A stretch of 64,000 nt of DNA from Sphingomonas naphthae (GTDB lineage: Bacteria > Pseudomonadota > Alphaproteobacteria > Sphingomonadales > Sphingomonadaceae). Made by a program: the position numbers and the translations under genes. The notes beneath the pieces were generated by a model. That model worked only from the letters and a program-made list of their open reading frames with translations, made no database searches and was not told the origin of the DNA. The DNA lies in NCBI RefSeq assembly GCF_028607085.1, contig NZ_CP117411.1, forward strand, positions 2,232,001-2,296,000. The letters are read 5' to 3'. Of this stretch, positions 8,111-16,933 are shown piece by piece; the first letter of the stretch is position 1; the number at the start of each line of letters is the position of its first letter.

Positions 8111-9367
8111 ATGAGCGAGCATCCCACCAAGCTGATCGCGTCGATGGGCGCACGGGCACGCGAAGCGGCGCTGGTGATGGCCGCCGCGCCGACCGCGTCC
8201 AAGGCCGCCGCGCTGCGCGCCGCCGCGACACGCATCCGCGCCGCCGAGACCGCGATCCTCTCCGCCAACGCCGAGGACGTCGCCCGCGCGCGCGGCGCCG
8301 GGCTGTCGGACGCGATGATCGACCGGCTTATCCTGAACCCCGACCGGCTGGGCGGCATCGCCACCGCGCTGGACGATGTGGCCGGCCTGCCCGATCCGGT
8401 CGGCGAGATCATCGACGAGCGCGAGCGGCCGAACGGCCTGGTGCTGCGCCGGGTGCGCGTGCCGCTGGGCGTGATCGGCATTATCTATGAAAGCCGGCCC
8501 AACGTGACGGTGGACGCCGGGGCGCTGGCGCTGATGGCGGGCAATGCCGCGATCCTGCGCGGCGGCTCCGAAGCGGTCGAGACCAATCGCGCGCTCCACA
8601 CCGCGCTGGCCGCCGGGCTGGCCGATGCCGGCCTGCCGACCGACGCGGTGCAACTGGTGCCGACGACCGATCGCGCGGCGGTGGGCGCGATGCTGACCGC
8701 CTCCGGCCTGATCGACATCATCGTGCCGCGCGGCGGCAAGGGGCTGGTCGCGCGGGTGCAGGCCGAGGCACGGGTGCCGGTGCTGGCGCATCTCGACGGC
8801 ATCAACCACCTCTATATCGACGCCGCCGCCGACCCGGAGAAAGCCGCCACGCTTGCGGTGAACGCCAAGATGCGCCGCACCGGCGTGTGCGGCGCGACCG
8901 AGACCCTGCTGATCGACCGCGCCTATGCCGATCCCGCGCCCGTGCTGGCAGCGCTGATCGACGCCGGCTGCGCGCTGCGCGGCGACGTGGCCGCGCAGGC
9001 GGTCGACGATCGCGTGACGGCGGCGACGGGGGAGGATTGGGATACCGAATATCTCGACGCGATCTGCGCGGTGGCGCTGGTCGATGGCGTCGAGGGGGCG
9101 ATGGCGCATATCGCCGTCCATGGATCGCACCACACCGACGCGATCGTCACCGAGGACGAGGCGGTCGCCGAACGCTTCCTCGACACGGTCGATTCGGCGA
9201 TCGTGATGTGGAACGCCTCTACCCAGTTCGCCGACGGCGGCGAGTTCGGGCTGGGCGCGGAGATCGGCATCTCCACCGGCCGCCTCCACGCGCGCGGCCC
9301 GGTCGCGCTGGAGGGGCTGACGACCTACAAATGGCAGGTGCGCGGAACGGGCCAGACCCGGCCGTGA
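8111..9367 (+). CDS. proA: Gamma-glutamyl phosphate reductase
   Basis: Reduces gamma-glutamyl phosphate with NADPH to glutamate semialdehyde in proline biosynthesis. The 418-residue protein carries the ProA blocks [34 protein letters not shown] and PRGGKGLV. The catalytic Cys lies in [14 protein letters not shown], with [19 protein letters not shown] near the end. The ATG at 8111 is the family-like start. It heads a co-directional run with nadD, rsfS and rlmH, an arrangement common in alphaproteobacteria, but here a toxin-antitoxin pair is interposed. Confidence 0.97.
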   Translation: MSEHPTKLIASMGARAREAALVMAAAPTASKAAALRAAATRIRAAETAILSANAEDVARARGAGLSDAMIDRLILNPDRLGGIATALDDVAGLPDPVGEIIDERERPNGLVLRRVRVPLGVIGIIYESRPNVTVDAGALALMAGNAAILRGGSEAVETNRALHTALAAGLADAGLPTDAVQLVPTTDRAAVGAMLTASGLIDIIVPRGGKGLVARVQAEARVPVLAHLDGINHLYIDAAADPEKAATLAVNAKMRRTGVCGATETLLIDRAYADPAPVLAALIDAGCALRGDVAAQAVDDRVTAATGEDWDTEYLDAICAVALVDGVEGAMAHIAVHGSHHTDAIVTEDEAVAERFLDTVDSAIVMWNASTQFADGGEFGLGAEIGISTGRLHARGPVALEGLTTYKWQVRGTGQTRP

Positions 9368-9375
9368 TCGCCGCT

Positions 9376-9401
9376 TGTATCGCCTGTATACAAGCGATAC
9401 A
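9376..9401 (+). promoter_or_regulatory. Operator dyad of the toxin-antitoxin module
   Basis: A 26-bp nested palindrome: outer arms TGTATCGC (9376-9383) and GCGATACA (9394-9401) surround a perfect TGTATACA (9385-9392), all on one centre. It lies 8 bp before the antitoxin ATG. This spacing and symmetry fit binding by the ribbon-helix-helix antitoxin dimer pair, i.e. autorepression. Only two positions (9384/9393) break the symmetry. Confidence 0.75.
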
Positions 9402-9409
9402 TTGATGCC

Positions 9410-9664
9410 ATGAGCAAGACCGCCGTCATCACCGCCCGCCTCGACGAGGAAACAATGGCCTTGGTCGACAAGGTCGCCAAGGCGCAGGGCCGCAGCCGGG
9501 CGTGGTTCGCCGCGCACGCCATCCAGCGCGCTGCCGAGAAGGAGGCCGATTTCCTCGCCTTCGTGCAGGAGGGGATCGACGCGGCCGATCGCGGCGACGT
9601 GATCCCGCATGAGGATATCGTCGCGAGGGTCCGGGCGCGTCGGGCGGCGAAGTCCGCGCATTGA
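9410..9664 (+). CDS. Ribbon-helix-helix antitoxin (CopG/ParD-like)
   Basis: An 84-residue antitoxin. Residues 4-45 form a ribbon-helix-helix DNA-binding domain (AVITARLDEETMALVDKVAK, then GRSRAWFAAHAIQRA), and the charged C-terminus (residues 50-84) would wrap the toxin. The gene directly follows a 26-bp operator dyad, and its TGA overlaps the toxin ATG by one base (TGATG), implying coupled translation. It sits between proA and nadD, where these housekeeping genes are normally close. Confidence 0.9.
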   Translation: MSKTAVITARLDEETMALVDKVAKAQGRSRAWFAAHAIQRAAEKEADFLAFVQEGIDAADRGDVIPHEDIVARVRARRAAKSAH

Positions 9665-9951
9665 TGCGGATCGTCTGGACGGGTCCGGCCGAAGCGGACC
9701 TTGGCGTGACCGATGATTATTGGGCGCAATATTCCGAAGAATCTGCCGATGCCATGTTGCTCCGCATCCACAGTGCCGCCGCGTTCCTCACGGGAATGCC
9801 CCACGCCGGGCAGCGGCTGGAGGATACCGCCGCGCGCAAGTGGACGGTGCGCGGCACCAACTACGTCCTGCTCTATCGCGTGATCGGGGAGCGGCTGGAT
9901 ATCCTCCGCGTCCACCACGCCGCCGAGGACTGGCGCACATTCCCCGAATGA
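9664..9951 (+). CDS. RelE/ParE-family toxin
   Basis: A 95-residue toxin with the RelE/ParE fold pattern: RIVWTGPAEADLGVTDDYW at the N-terminus, GMPHAGQRLEDTAARKW in the middle, and the C-terminal strand pair YVLLYRVIGERLDILRVHH. Family members either gyrase-poison (ParE) or cleave mRNA at the ribosome (RelE); sequence does not decide which. The ATG at 9664 overlaps the antitoxin stop. Its own stop overlaps the nadD start (ATGA, 9948-9951), so the toxin frame is directly upstream of and coupled to an essential gene. Confidence 0.9.
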   Translation: MRIVWTGPAEADLGVTDDYWAQYSEESADAMLLRIHSAAAFLTGMPHAGQRLEDTAARKWTVRGTNYVLLYRVIGERLDILRVHHAAEDWRTFPE

Positions 9952-10607
9952 CCCCTACCGGCCTGCTCGGCGGCTCCTTCAACCCGGCGCATGGCGGGCA
10001 TCGATCGATCAGCCTGTTCGCGATCCGCGCGCTGGGGCTGGGGGAGATGTGGTGGCTCGTCTCGCCCGGCAATCCGCTGAAGCCGAAAGCCGGCATGGCG
10101 CCCCTGCCCGCCCGCCTCGCCTCGACCCATCGCATGGCCCGCAACGCCCCGATCCGGCCGACCGCGATCGAGCAGCACCTCGGCACGCGCTACACCGTCG
10201 ATACGATCCGGCGGCTGATCCGCCGTTATCCGAACCGCCGCTTCGTGTGGATCATGGGCGCGGACAATCTGGCGCAGTTTCACGAATGGCGGAAATGGCG
10301 GGAAATCGCCCGCCTCGTGCCGATTGCGGTAATCGCCCGACCGGAGTATGATCGGGCAGCCCATGCCGCGAAGGCGATGGGCTGGCTGCGGTCCGCCGTC
10401 CGGCCGCGAGCCCAGGCGAGGAACTGGACGAGTTGGAGACCGCCGGCGATCGTGCTGCTGCGCTTCCGCCCCGACCCACGCTCCGCCACCGCCCTGCGCG
10501 CGCGCGATCCGGACTGGCATCTGTCTGTCGAAACAAGGGGCCTGCGCGATCGCGTGACGCGCCGGCCCATCCATGAGGAGGTTACTTGCCCACCCCTACC
10601 CCGTTAG
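9948..10607 (+). CDS. nadD: Nicotinate-nucleotide adenylyltransferase
   Basis: Transfers AMP from ATP to nicotinate mononucleotide in NAD synthesis. The nucleotidyltransferase signature GLLGGSFNPAHGGHRSIS is at residues 4-21, followed by WWLVSPGNPLKP and WIMGADNLAQFHEWRKW, which are NadD hallmarks. It has 219 residues, normal for the family. The ATG at 9948 lies in the overlap ATGA with the toxin stop, and the last 22 bases overlap the start of rsfS. nadC, another NAD-pathway gene, lies separately at 15839-16681. Confidence 0.95.
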   Translation: MTPTGLLGGSFNPAHGGHRSISLFAIRALGLGEMWWLVSPGNPLKPKAGMAPLPARLASTHRMARNAPIRPTAIEQHLGTRYTVDTIRRLIRRYPNRRFVWIMGADNLAQFHEWRKWREIARLVPIAVIARPEYDRAAHAAKAMGWLRSAVRPRAQARNWTSWRPPAIVLLRFRPDPRSATALRARDPDWHLSVETRGLRDRVTRRPIHEEVTCPPLPR

Positions 10608-10993
10608 CCGCCGTCTCCGACCGCGGCATCCCCGGCGCCGATTCCGTCGAGACCCTGCACCGGCTGGTGCTCTCGTCCCTGGATGACGACCAGGCGGTCG
10701 AGACCGTCTCGATCCCGCTCGCGGGCAAATCGAGCTTCGCCGACCATATGGTGATCGCCTCCGGCCGATCGACCCGCCAGGTCGCCTCGATGGCGATGAA
10801 GCTGGTCGAGCGGATCAAGGCCGAGACCGGCCGCAGCTCGCGCATCGAGGGTCTGCCCAGCGCGGACTGGGTGCTGATCGACGCCGGCGACATCATCATC
10901 CACCTGTTCCGGCCCGAGGTCCGCAGCTTCTACAATCTGGAGCGGATGTGGGGCTTCGGCGATTCGCCCAGCCCCGCCGTCGGCACCGCCTGA
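10586..10993 (+). CDS. rsfS: Ribosomal silencing factor RsfS
   Basis: A 135-residue RsfS/Iojap protein that binds ribosomal protein L14 and blocks subunit joining under starvation. LHRLVLSSLDDDQAVETVSI, DHMVIASGRSTRQVASMA, DWVLIDAGDIIIHLFRPEVR and FYNLERMWG are characteristic. Translation appears to start at a TTG (10586) with a good Shine-Dalgarno GAGGAG six bases upstream, inside the end of nadD. The TTG start and 22-nt overlap suggest coupled expression with nadD. Confidence 0.95.
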   Translation: MPTPTPLAAVSDRGIPGADSVETLHRLVLSSLDDDQAVETVSIPLAGKSSFADHMVIASGRSTRQVASMAMKLVERIKAETGRSSRIEGLPSADWVLIDAGDIIIHLFRPEVRSFYNLERMWGFGDSPSPAVGTA

Positions 10994-10999
10994 CGCTCC

Positions 11000-11422
11000 T
11001 TGCTGCTCCACATCGTGGCGCGGGGTAAGATCGGTCGCGGGCCGGAGGCGGAGCTTGTCGATCGCTACCTCAAGCGCATTTCCTGGCCGGTGAAATCCAC
11101 CGAGCTGCCCGATACGGGCGGCCGGATGCCGCCGATCGAGCCCGGCACGGTCCGCATCCTGCTCGACGAGAAGGGCAGGCAACTCCCCTCGATGGCCTTC
11201 GCCGAGATGCTCGGCCGCTGGCGCGATGACGGCCGCCGCGAGGCCCGCTTCCTGATCGGCGCGGCCGACGGGCACGACGACGAACAGCGCGCCGACGCCG
11301 ATCTGCTGCTGGCCTTCGGCGCGGCGACCTGGCCGCACCTGATGGCGCGCGCCATGCTGGCCGAACAGCTCTGGCGCGCGACCAGCATCCTCGCCAACCA
11401 TCCCTATCACCGCGAAGGCTGA
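11000..11422 (+). CDS. rlmH: 23S rRNA pseudouridine-1915 N3-methyltransferase
   Basis: SPOUT-class methyltransferase acting on helix 69 of 23S rRNA in assembled ribosomes. The 140-residue protein has IVARGKIGRGPEAELVDRYL at the start, LDEKGRQLPSMAFAEML in the middle, then the SAM-binding knot FLIGAADGHDD and the C-terminal LLAEQLWRA-like helix with NHPYHRE. It starts at TTG (11000), six bases after the rsfS stop. The stop overlaps the start of the next gene by one base. Confidence 0.95.
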   Translation: MLLHIVARGKIGRGPEAELVDRYLKRISWPVKSTELPDTGGRMPPIEPGTVRILLDEKGRQLPSMAFAEMLGRWRDDGRREARFLIGAADGHDDEQRADADLLLAFGAATWPHLMARAMLAEQLWRATSILANHPYHREG

Positions 11423-12609
11423 TGCGGCGGATTGGGATCATCGCCGCTTTGGGCGCGATGCTGGTCGTCGGCGGCGCGGCGCAGGCGGCCAACGAGCGGG
11501 CGGCGCTGGCCTCGGCCAATCGCGCCGCCGCCTCGGCCGGCAATCGCGCGCGGCTGCTCGCCGCCGCCGCAGCTAAGGCGACCAACGACGCCGATCGCAT
11601 CCGCGCCAACGCCGCCGCCATCGCCGCCAGCGTGCAGGCGGGCGAGGCGCGGATCGCGCTGGCCGAGACGCGGCTGCGCCTGATCGAGCGCGAGCGCCAC
11701 CGCCAGCGCGACGAACTCGCCCGACGACAGGCGCCGCTGACCCGCGTTCTGGGCGCGCTGGAGACGATGGCGCGGCGCCCGGCGGCGATGACCCTGGTGG
11801 AGCCCGGCTCGCTGCGCGACGTCGTCCACGTCCGCGCGCTGATCGGCGCCGCCACGCCCGAGATCGAGCGCCGCACCGCCGACTTGCGCGCCGCGCTGAC
11901 CGAGAACGAACGCCTCCGCGCGGCGGCCGAATCGGGCATCCTCTCGCTGCGGCAGGAGCGCGCCGCGCTGGGCGCCCGCCGGGTCGAGCTGGCCCGCGCC
12001 GAGGCGCAGATCCGCGCCCGATCCGCCAGCCTCGCCGATTCCGCCATGCTGGAACAGGAGCGCGCGCAGGGTCTGGCCGAAAAGGCGCGCGACCTGACCG
12101 CGCTGGTCGATCAGATGAACGATCAGGCGTCGGTGCGCGAACGCCTCGCCTCGCTGCCCGGCCCGCTGCTGCGCCCGGCGCTGCCCGGCGCGGTCGCCAG
12201 CCCCCCGCCCGCGCCCGAGCCCGTGGCGGGCAATGCCGCCCGCCCGGCCTATCGCATCCCCGCCATCGGCCAGCTCGTCACCGGCCTGGGCGAGACCAAT
12301 TCGGCCGGCATCCGCACCCGCGGCCTCACCATCGCCACCGCCCCCGGCGCGCAGGTGGTGGCCCCCGCCGGCGGCCGCGTGTCCTTCGCCGGGCCGTTCA
12401 AGGGCTATGGCCAGGTCGTCATCATCGATCATGGCGGCGGCTGGAACAGCCTCGTCACCGACCTCGCCGTGGTCGCGGTGCGAGTGGGCGATACGATCGT
12501 CCAGGGCAGCCCCCTCGGCCGGATGGGCAACGGCGCCCCCCGCCTGACGGTGGAACTGCGGCGCGGCGGCCAGACGGTGGATATCGCGCGGCTGGTGAGC
12601 GTGGGGTGA
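11422..12609 (+). CDS. envC: EnvC-like murein hydrolase activator (degenerate M23 domain)
   Basis: A 395-residue exported protein: signal peptide (MRRIGIIAALGAMLVVGGAAQA), a long Ala/Arg-rich coiled coil (about 25-235), a Pro/Ala linker, and a C-terminal LytM/M23 domain (about 275-392). The LytM metal ligands are not visible: the usual H-x-G-x-D position reads RGLTIA, and the HxH strand reads APRLTVELRR. Loss of these residues is typical of EnvC, which activates amidases instead of cutting peptidoglycan itself. The ATG overlaps the rlmH stop (TGATG). Confidence 0.88.
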   Translation: MRRIGIIAALGAMLVVGGAAQAANERAALASANRAAASAGNRARLLAAAAAKATNDADRIRANAAAIAASVQAGEARIALAETRLRLIERERHRQRDELARRQAPLTRVLGALETMARRPAAMTLVEPGSLRDVVHVRALIGAATPEIERRTADLRAALTENERLRAAAESGILSLRQERAALGARRVELARAEAQIRARSASLADSAMLEQERAQGLAEKARDLTALVDQMNDQASVRERLASLPGPLLRPALPGAVASPPPAPEPVAGNAARPAYRIPAIGQLVTGLGETNSAGIRTRGLTIATAPGAQVVAPAGGRVSFAGPFKGYGQVVIIDHGGGWNSLVTDLAVVAVRVGDTIVQGSPLGRMGNGAPRLTVELRRGGQTVDIARLVSVG

Positions 12610-12705
12610 CCTTGCCGGAACAAGGCCGGCCAGCCCGTATCGAGCGCGGGGAACTTGCCGCCCGCACGCGCCGTTCTTGTCGCGACCTAACCTGAGGAAT
12701 TCGAC

Positions 12706-13266
12706 ATGGCCGGCAAATATGAGGCGCGCAACACGCAGGGTGACCATCGCGTGCTGGACGACGACCCCAAGGCGATCGCGCTCCTCAAGGAAGAGCATCG
12801 GATCTTCCGCAAGCTGTTCGATCGCGCGGAGAAAGCCGAGGGCGCCGATCTGAAGGCTGTCGCCGACGAACTCTGCCTGCGCCTCACCGTCCACATGACG
12901 ATCGAGGAGGAAATTCTCTATCCAGCGCTGAAGCCCGTAATCGGCGCCGACGAGGTGGATGAAGGGATCGTCGAACATGCCTCCGGCAAGCGCATCATCG
13001 CCGAACTGGAGCAGCTCAAGGGCACGGAGGAACTGTTCAAGTCCAAGGTGCATGTGCTGGGCGAGGAAACGATCCACCATATCGACGAGGAGGATGAAGA
13101 CCTCTTCGCCGACGCCAAGGAAGCCCATGCCAAGGGCCGGATCGATCTGGACGCCGTGGGCGACGATATGCGCGCCCGGCAGGCCCAACTCTACCGCCAG
13201 GTCGAGGAAACCGGCGAAGTCGGCGTCACCTGCGAGACCGACGCGGACGAGATCGCCCACGTCTGA
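12706..13266 (+). CDS. Hemerythrin HHE-domain protein
   Basis: A 186-residue protein with a hemerythrin-like four-helix bundle. Candidate diiron ligands lie in LLKEEHRIFRKLFDR (residues 25-39), LTVHMTIEEEILYPAL (64-79), VEHASGKRIIAEL (90s) and HHIDEEDEDLF (about 125). A short N-terminal extension (MAGKYEARNTQGDHRVLDDD) precedes the domain. Stand-alone HHE proteins have been linked to oxygen, NO or iron stress. Nothing in the neighbourhood specifies its role. Confidence 0.9.
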   Translation: MAGKYEARNTQGDHRVLDDDPKAIALLKEEHRIFRKLFDRAEKAEGADLKAVADELCLRLTVHMTIEEEILYPALKPVIGADEVDEGIVEHASGKRIIAELEQLKGTEELFKSKVHVLGEETIHHIDEEDEDLFADAKEAHAKGRIDLDAVGDDMRARQAQLYRQVEETGEVGVTCETDADEIAHV

Positions 13267-13422
13267 GCATCGGGGCGCGCCTTCCCGATCGGGAGCGAAC
13301 GTGCCGGCATAGGGTATCCAGTCGAACAGCGGTACGATCCTGCCGCATTCAATGCTGTCCTCCAGCGGCTGGACTGCCTTATGTCAGCGGTACAGCCCGA
13401 TTCGGAGGAACCCTTTTCCCTC

Positions 13423-15036
13423 ATGCGCCTCAACACCCTGATCGCCGCCCTCGCCTCCACCGCGCTCGTGGCGCCGGCCGTCGCCGCGCCGCTCGATGCG
13501 CCGACGATCAACAGGATCGCCGACCAGAGCTTTCAGCACAGCCAGGTGATGCAGACCGCCGCCTATCTGACCGACCGGATCGGCGGACGCATGACCAATT
13601 CGCCCGCCATGCGCGAGGCGGAGAAATGGACGCAGGGACAGTTCAAGGGCTGGGGTCTTTCCAACGTCCACCTCGAAGGGTTCGAGTTCGGGCGCGGCTG
13701 GTGGATCGAGAATGCCAGCGTGCGGATGGTGAGCCCCCGGCCGATCACCCTGCGCTCGATCCCGATCGCCTGGACGCCGGCGACGACGGGCACGCTCTCG
13801 GCGCCGATCATCGTGGCGCCGATGGCCAAGGAGCGCGACTTCGCCGAGTGGCGCGGCAAGCTGGCCGGCAAGATCGTGCTGGTGACCTATCCGGCGCCCG
13901 CCAAGGACGACGAGGCCGCCGCGCCGTTCAAGCGACTGACCCGCGACGACATCACCAGGATCAACAAGGTCGAGCAGCCCGATCTCGACCCCGATTTCGA
14001 CAAGCCGCGCTATGAGCGCACCGTGTGGCCGCGCAAGCTGGACGCCTTCCTGAAGGCCGAGGGCGCGGTGGCGTGGGCGCGCATGTCCTATCGCGACAAC
14101 GGCCTCGTCCATGGCGAGGGCTATCGCTATCAGGTGGGCGACACCGCCGCGCTGCCCGGCGTGGAGATCGCCGCCGAGGATTATCGCCGTCTCGCCCGCC
14201 TCGCCAAGACCGGGCCGGTGACGCTGGAGATCAATTCCAACGTCCATTTCGTCGATACCGACACCAAGGCCTATAACGTGCTGGCCGACCTGCCGGGCAG
14301 CGACCCGAAGGCGGGCTATGTGATGGCCGGCGCCCACCTCGACAGCTGGGTGGCGGCCGACGGCGCCACCGACAATGCGGCGGGCAGCGCGATCATCATG
14401 GAGGCGGCGCGCATCCTGAAGGCGATCGGCGCGACGCCGAAGCGCACGATCCGCTTCGCTTTGTGGGCCGGCGAGGAGCAGGGTATCCATGGCTCCGACG
14501 CTTATGTCCGCCAGCATCTGGCGACCCGGCCACTCAATGCCGACCCGGAGAAAGCGGCGCTGGGGCCGAGCTTCAACAGCCGCACCTATCCGGTGACCAA
14601 GCTGCCGGGCTATTCCGATCTGGCCGGCTATTTCAACATCGACAATGGCGGCGGGCGCCTGCGCGGCCTCTACACCGAGGGCAATTTCGCCGCCGTACCG
14701 ATGCTGAAGGACTGGCTGTCGCCGTTCGAGGGCTTCGACGCGACATCGGTGGTGGCGGCCAAGACCGGCGGCACCGACCACGTCTATATGCAGACGGTGG
14801 GCCTGCCCGGCTTCCAGTTCATTCAGGACCCGCTGGATTATGGCAGCCGCACCCACCATTCGAGCGTCGACACCTACGATCATTTGCGCGCGACCGATCT
14901 GCGGCAGGCGGCGGTGATCCTGGCGTCGGTGCTGCTGTCGGCCGCGAACAGCGACAAGCCGATCCCGGCGGGCACCACCCCGACCCAGCCGAACGACACC
15001 GATCCGTTCCGCTACAAGGATCCGTCGAAGGATTGA
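13423..15036 (+). CDS. Exported M28-family zinc peptidase
   Basis: A 537-residue periplasmic or secreted peptidase. It has a signal peptide (MRLNTLIAALASTALVAPAVAA), a PA-like insert around residues 120-290, then a catalytic M28 domain. Zinc ligand motifs are visible: GAHLDSW (His), DGATDNAAG (bridging Asp), WAGEEQGIHGS (Glu pair), FNIDNGGGRLRG (Asp) and HHSSVDTYDHL (His). A GGAGGA at 13404-13409 supports the ATG at 13423; an in-frame ATG at 13381 would bury the signal peptide. Bacterial members are usually carboxypeptidase Q-like or aminopeptidases. Confidence 0.9.
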   Translation: MRLNTLIAALASTALVAPAVAAPLDAPTINRIADQSFQHSQVMQTAAYLTDRIGGRMTNSPAMREAEKWTQGQFKGWGLSNVHLEGFEFGRGWWIENASVRMVSPRPITLRSIPIAWTPATTGTLSAPIIVAPMAKERDFAEWRGKLAGKIVLVTYPAPAKDDEAAAPFKRLTRDDITRINKVEQPDLDPDFDKPRYERTVWPRKLDAFLKAEGAVAWARMSYRDNGLVHGEGYRYQVGDTAALPGVEIAAEDYRRLARLAKTGPVTLEINSNVHFVDTDTKAYNVLADLPGSDPKAGYVMAGAHLDSWVAADGATDNAAGSAIIMEAARILKAIGATPKRTIRFALWAGEEQGIHGSDAYVRQHLATRPLNADPEKAALGPSFNSRTYPVTKLPGYSDLAGYFNIDNGGGRLRGLYTEGNFAAVPMLKDWLSPFEGFDATSVVAAKTGGTDHVYMQTVGLPGFQFIQDPLDYGSRTHHSSVDTYDHLRATDLRQAAVILASVLLSAANSDKPIPAGTTPTQPNDTDPFRYKDPSKD

Positions 15037-15043
15037 GAGACAA

Positions 15044-15077
15044 GGGGCCGGCTTCGCTCTCGGACCAAGCCGGCCCC
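15044..15077. terminator. Hairpin between convergent genes
   Basis: GGGGCCGGCTT (15044-15054) pairs perfectly with AAGCCGGCCCC (15067-15077) across a 12-nt loop. It lies between the stops of the M28 peptidase and the RNase T2 gene, so it could serve both directions. There is no long T-run on either side. Confidence 0.65.
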
Positions 15078-15090
15078 TATCGTCCTCCCC

Positions 15091-15801
15091 TTACTTCCGC
15101 CCCCGCCAGATCTTCACCGTCGTCGTCGGGCGCGGCCCGCCGGGGCGGCAGGCGGTGGGCTTGAAGGCGGTATCGAGGCACAGCCACACCTCCTCCAGCC
15201 AGCCCTGCCGGTTGATGTTGAGGTGGATCATGTCCGCCCGCATCCCCGGATTGGCGCGCGCGAAGGAGCGCGAGAAGCTCGCCACCGTCTGCGGCCGGCG
15301 CGACAGCCAGTCCATGTTGGGGTAGCGCAGCCCCGCGTAGAGCGCGCGCGAACGGCCGAAATAGGCCGCCGGGGTCACGCCCATGCAGGTGGCGTGCTTG
15401 GCATATTCATGCTGCACCAGTTGCGCGTCGGGCGTGGCGCACAGCATGTCGCGCACCACCTTTTCGGGCACCAGCGGCGCGGTCTTGCAATATTGCGGCC
15501 ACAACTTGCCGACGCCGTCCGGCCACAGGCCATGCAGGGTGAAGCCGAAACGCGGCGCCCCGCCCCCGCCGCACTGGAAGGCATCCGCCGCCGATCGCAG
15601 CCGGGTGCGGCAATATTGCGGGGACCAGGTGATCGCGAGCGTATAGCTGCCGGTCGGCAGGCGGCGCGCCGGCTCCTGCGCGGTCGGCCCCTCGACCCGA
15701 TAGGGCGGCACCCGCGCCGGCACGCTGCACTGGCTGGCCTGCGCCAGCGCCGCCCCGGGCGCCGCCAGCAGCGCCAGCGCGAGCCACATCCGCTTCACCA
15801 T
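15091..15801 (-). CDS. Exported ribonuclease T2 family protein
   Basis: A 236-residue exported endoribonuclease. A signal peptide (MVKRMWLALALLAAPGAALA) is followed by the T2 fold. Both catalytic segments are present: CAS I as FTLHGLWPDG (about residue 87) and CAS II as HEYAKHATC (about 131-139). Several Cys pairs (CSVPAR, QYCRTRL, QYCKTAP, CLDTAFKPTAC) could form the fold's disulfides. Bacterial T2 enzymes are periplasmic RNA scavengers. Confidence 0.93.
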   Translation of the reverse strand: MVKRMWLALALLAAPGAALAQASQCSVPARVPPYRVEGPTAQEPARRLPTGSYTLAITWSPQYCRTRLRSAADAFQCGGGGAPRFGFTLHGLWPDGVGKLWPQYCKTAPLVPEKVVRDMLCATPDAQLVQHEYAKHATCMGVTPAAYFGRSRALYAGLRYPNMDWLSRRPQTVASFSRSFARANPGMRADMIHLNINRQGWLEEVWLCLDTAFKPTACRPGGPRPTTTVKIWRGRK

Positions 15802-15838
15802 GTCCCTGCCCTCCCGTCGATCCGTGGATATGTGCCGT

Positions 15839-16681
15839 TCAGCCCGCCTTGAAGTCGAGCCCGATGTCGGCGGCCGGCGCCGACTGGGTCAGCCGCCCGA
15901 CCGAAATATAGGTCACGCCCGTCTCGGCGATGGCGCGGATCGTTTCCAGCTTCACCCCGCCCGAGGCTTCGGTCGGCACGCGCCCCCCCACCAGGGTCAC
16001 CGCGCCGCGCAGGGTCGGCGGGTCCATATTGTCGAGCAGCAGATGCGTCGCCCCCGCCGCGATCGCCGGCTCGATCTGATCGATCCGATCCACCTCGACG
16101 ATGATCGAGGGGATGCCCGCCACCACCGCGCGCCGCACCGCCTCACCGATGTCGCCCGCCACCGCGACATGATTGTCCTTGATCATCGCGGCATCCCACA
16201 GGCCCATGCGGTGGTTGGTCGCCCCGCCCATGCGCGTGGCGTATTTCTCCAGCAGGCGCAGGCCGGGGATGGTCTTGCGCGTGTCGAGCAGGGTCGCCCC
16301 CGTGCCCCGGATCGCATCGACATAGGTGCGGGCCAGAGTGGCGACGCCCGACAGATGCTGCACGGTGTTGAGCGCCGACCGCTCCGCCGTCAGCAGCGCG
16401 CGCGCCTTGCCGCGCAGGCGCAGCAGCTCGGTGCCGGCCGCCACCCGGTCGCCATCCTGCACCAGCCGCTCCAGCCGCACGTCGGGATCGAGCGCGCGGA
16501 AGAAGGCTTCGGCGATCGGCAGGCCCGCCACCGTGATCGCGTCGCGGCTGTCCATCACGCCATCGAAGATCGCATCGGCCGGGATCACCGCCGCCGAGGT
16601 GATGTCGCCCTTGTCGCCCAGATCTTCGGCCAGGGTCGCGGCGACGAAGGCGGCGACATCGAAACCGGGCAGATCGGGCAT
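15839..16681 (-). CDS. nadC: Nicotinate-nucleotide pyrophosphorylase (carboxylating)
   Basis: Converts quinolinate and PRPP to nicotinate mononucleotide. The 280-residue protein shows TLAEDLGDKGDITSAAVIP near the N-terminus, the ALNTVQHLSGVATLARTYV block, the signature LLDTRKTIPGLRLLEKYA, the HRMGLWDAAMIKDNH segment and GGVKLETIRAIAETGVTYIS. Length and motifs are standard. nadA and nadB are not in the window. Confidence 0.97.
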   Translation of the reverse strand: MPDLPGFDVAAFVAATLAEDLGDKGDITSAAVIPADAIFDGVMDSRDAITVAGLPIAEAFFRALDPDVRLERLVQDGDRVAAGTELLRLRGKARALLTAERSALNTVQHLSGVATLARTYVDAIRGTGATLLDTRKTIPGLRLLEKYATRMGGATNHRMGLWDAAMIKDNHVAVAGDIGEAVRRAVVAGIPSIIVEVDRIDQIEPAIAAGATHLLLDNMDPPTLRGAVTLVGGRVPTEASGGVKLETIRAIAETGVTYISVGRLTQSAPAADIGLDFKAG

Positions 16682-16933
16682 CGGGGGACTCTCCTCGGGG
16701 GGATCGGACGGAGGTTGGGCTCGCTGCTCCGTTGGCAGAATATCCGCCTGTAGGACAGGCCCGAAACCGGCCGGGCAATCGACTCACCGCATGGTTAATT
16801 ATTTTTCACGGGAGGGGTGTGGAGTCGTCGTTTCGGCTTCGTCCTGCTCTCAAGGACCGCGCAGGCAGATCGCGGACCCGACCCCCGCCCGGCACTTTTT
16901 CCGGCGGGTCAGAGCGAATTTGGGGTGAGGACA

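Noticed and set aside
11407-13260. A 617-codon minus-strand frame
   Set aside because: It is a shadow of envC and the hemerythrin gene, with low-complexity composition.
16790-16830. CtrA-type TTAA-N7-TTAA site
   Set aside because: Only one TTAA half is present in the AT-rich tract; the second half does not match.
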